From assembly GCA_030747075.1 (NCBI GenBank), contig JASLLL010000008.1, positions 1-64,000 on the forward strand: a stretch of DNA of 64,000 bases. Reading direction: 5' to 3'. This DNA is from Gemmatimonadota bacterium. GTDB taxonomy: Bacteria > ARS69. The notes under the pieces are model-generated. The model saw only the letters and a list, made by a program, of their open reading frames with translations. It was not told the origin of the DNA and searched no databases. Position numbers and translations under genes: made by a program. Positions 63,994 to 64,000 of the stretch are shown one piece after another. How positions within the stretch are numbered: the first letter of the stretch is position 1; each line of letters opens with the position of its first letter.

Positions 63994-64000
63994 CCCGGCA

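Overview
The window is about 64 kb of high-GC bacterial chromosome. It has dense, mostly co-oriented genes, short intergenic gaps and frequent 1-4 bp stop/start overlaps. I see no phage, insertion sequence, transposase or CRISPR array. Several secreted proteins end in a FlgD/Ig-like C-terminal domain (pattern WDGRD..G..V.SGVYF.R then a basic tail), and a gingipain-type C25 protease sits next to an M6 protease. With the many Ala/Arg/Gly-rich housekeeping proteins, this suggests an uncultured FCB-superphylum lineage of the Candidatus Eisenbacteria / Latescibacterota kind. That placement is inference from style, not a search.

Layout. 1-5.3 kb: two large secreted proteases on the minus strand, a C25 gingipain-like enzyme running off the left edge and an M6 metalloprotease with its own terminator. 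5.5-13 kb: ArsS-type radical SAM enzyme, M19 dipeptidase, two polytopic membrane (glycosyltransferase-like) proteins and a Cu(I) P-type ATPase. 13-16.8 kb (minus): ispH, a YfhO-type membrane protein and a small unknown gene. 17-26.7 kb: galE, tRNA-Phe, tRNA-Thr, glmM, glmS, ridA, tRNA-Sec (selC), a DUF5683-like protein, lepB, lepA, hemW. 26.7-34.2 kb: a secreted beta-propeller-like protein, a DUF47/PiT phosphate uptake pair, a cN-II-type 5'-nucleotidase, a membrane glycosyltransferase-like protein and an FMN nitronate monooxygenase-like enzyme. 34.4-39.8 kb: a decayed RND-efflux fragment, then a heat-shock unit (promoter and CIRCE-like operator, hrcA-grpE-dnaJ, no dnaK), a small exported protein, rsmE, a HIT protein and an Rrf2 regulator. 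40-52 kb: OPT transporter, an AhpD-like selenoprotein, mutS2, dnaG, a tiny coupled ORF, rpoD, rfbC, an MFS transporter, a shortened beta-carbonic anhydrase and an extended SDR. 52-64 kb: a secreted repeat protein, tRNA-CAU and tRNA-Val, a coiled-coil zinc-ribbon protein, an RNase H-like protein, rnpB, recJ, rel, pgeF, dtd, maf, a small unknown gene and an HMG-CoA-lyase-like enzyme.

The most notable system is selenocysteine decoding. A complete selC-type tRNA (UCA anticodon, long variable arm) lies at 22144-22241. About 20 kb away, the gene at 42003-42605 is interrupted by one in-frame UGA exactly where AhpD-like peroxidase-related proteins carry the second Cys of their CxxC motif (here C-R-Y-U, then His four residues on). 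A 7-bp hairpin with a G-rich loop 24 nt after the UGA is a good bacterial SECIS candidate. Standard gene calling would split this gene into two false pieces.

No gap longer than 300 bases is left unexplained. The largest one without an intact gene (34218-34806) holds the RND remnant and the hrcA promoter/operator.
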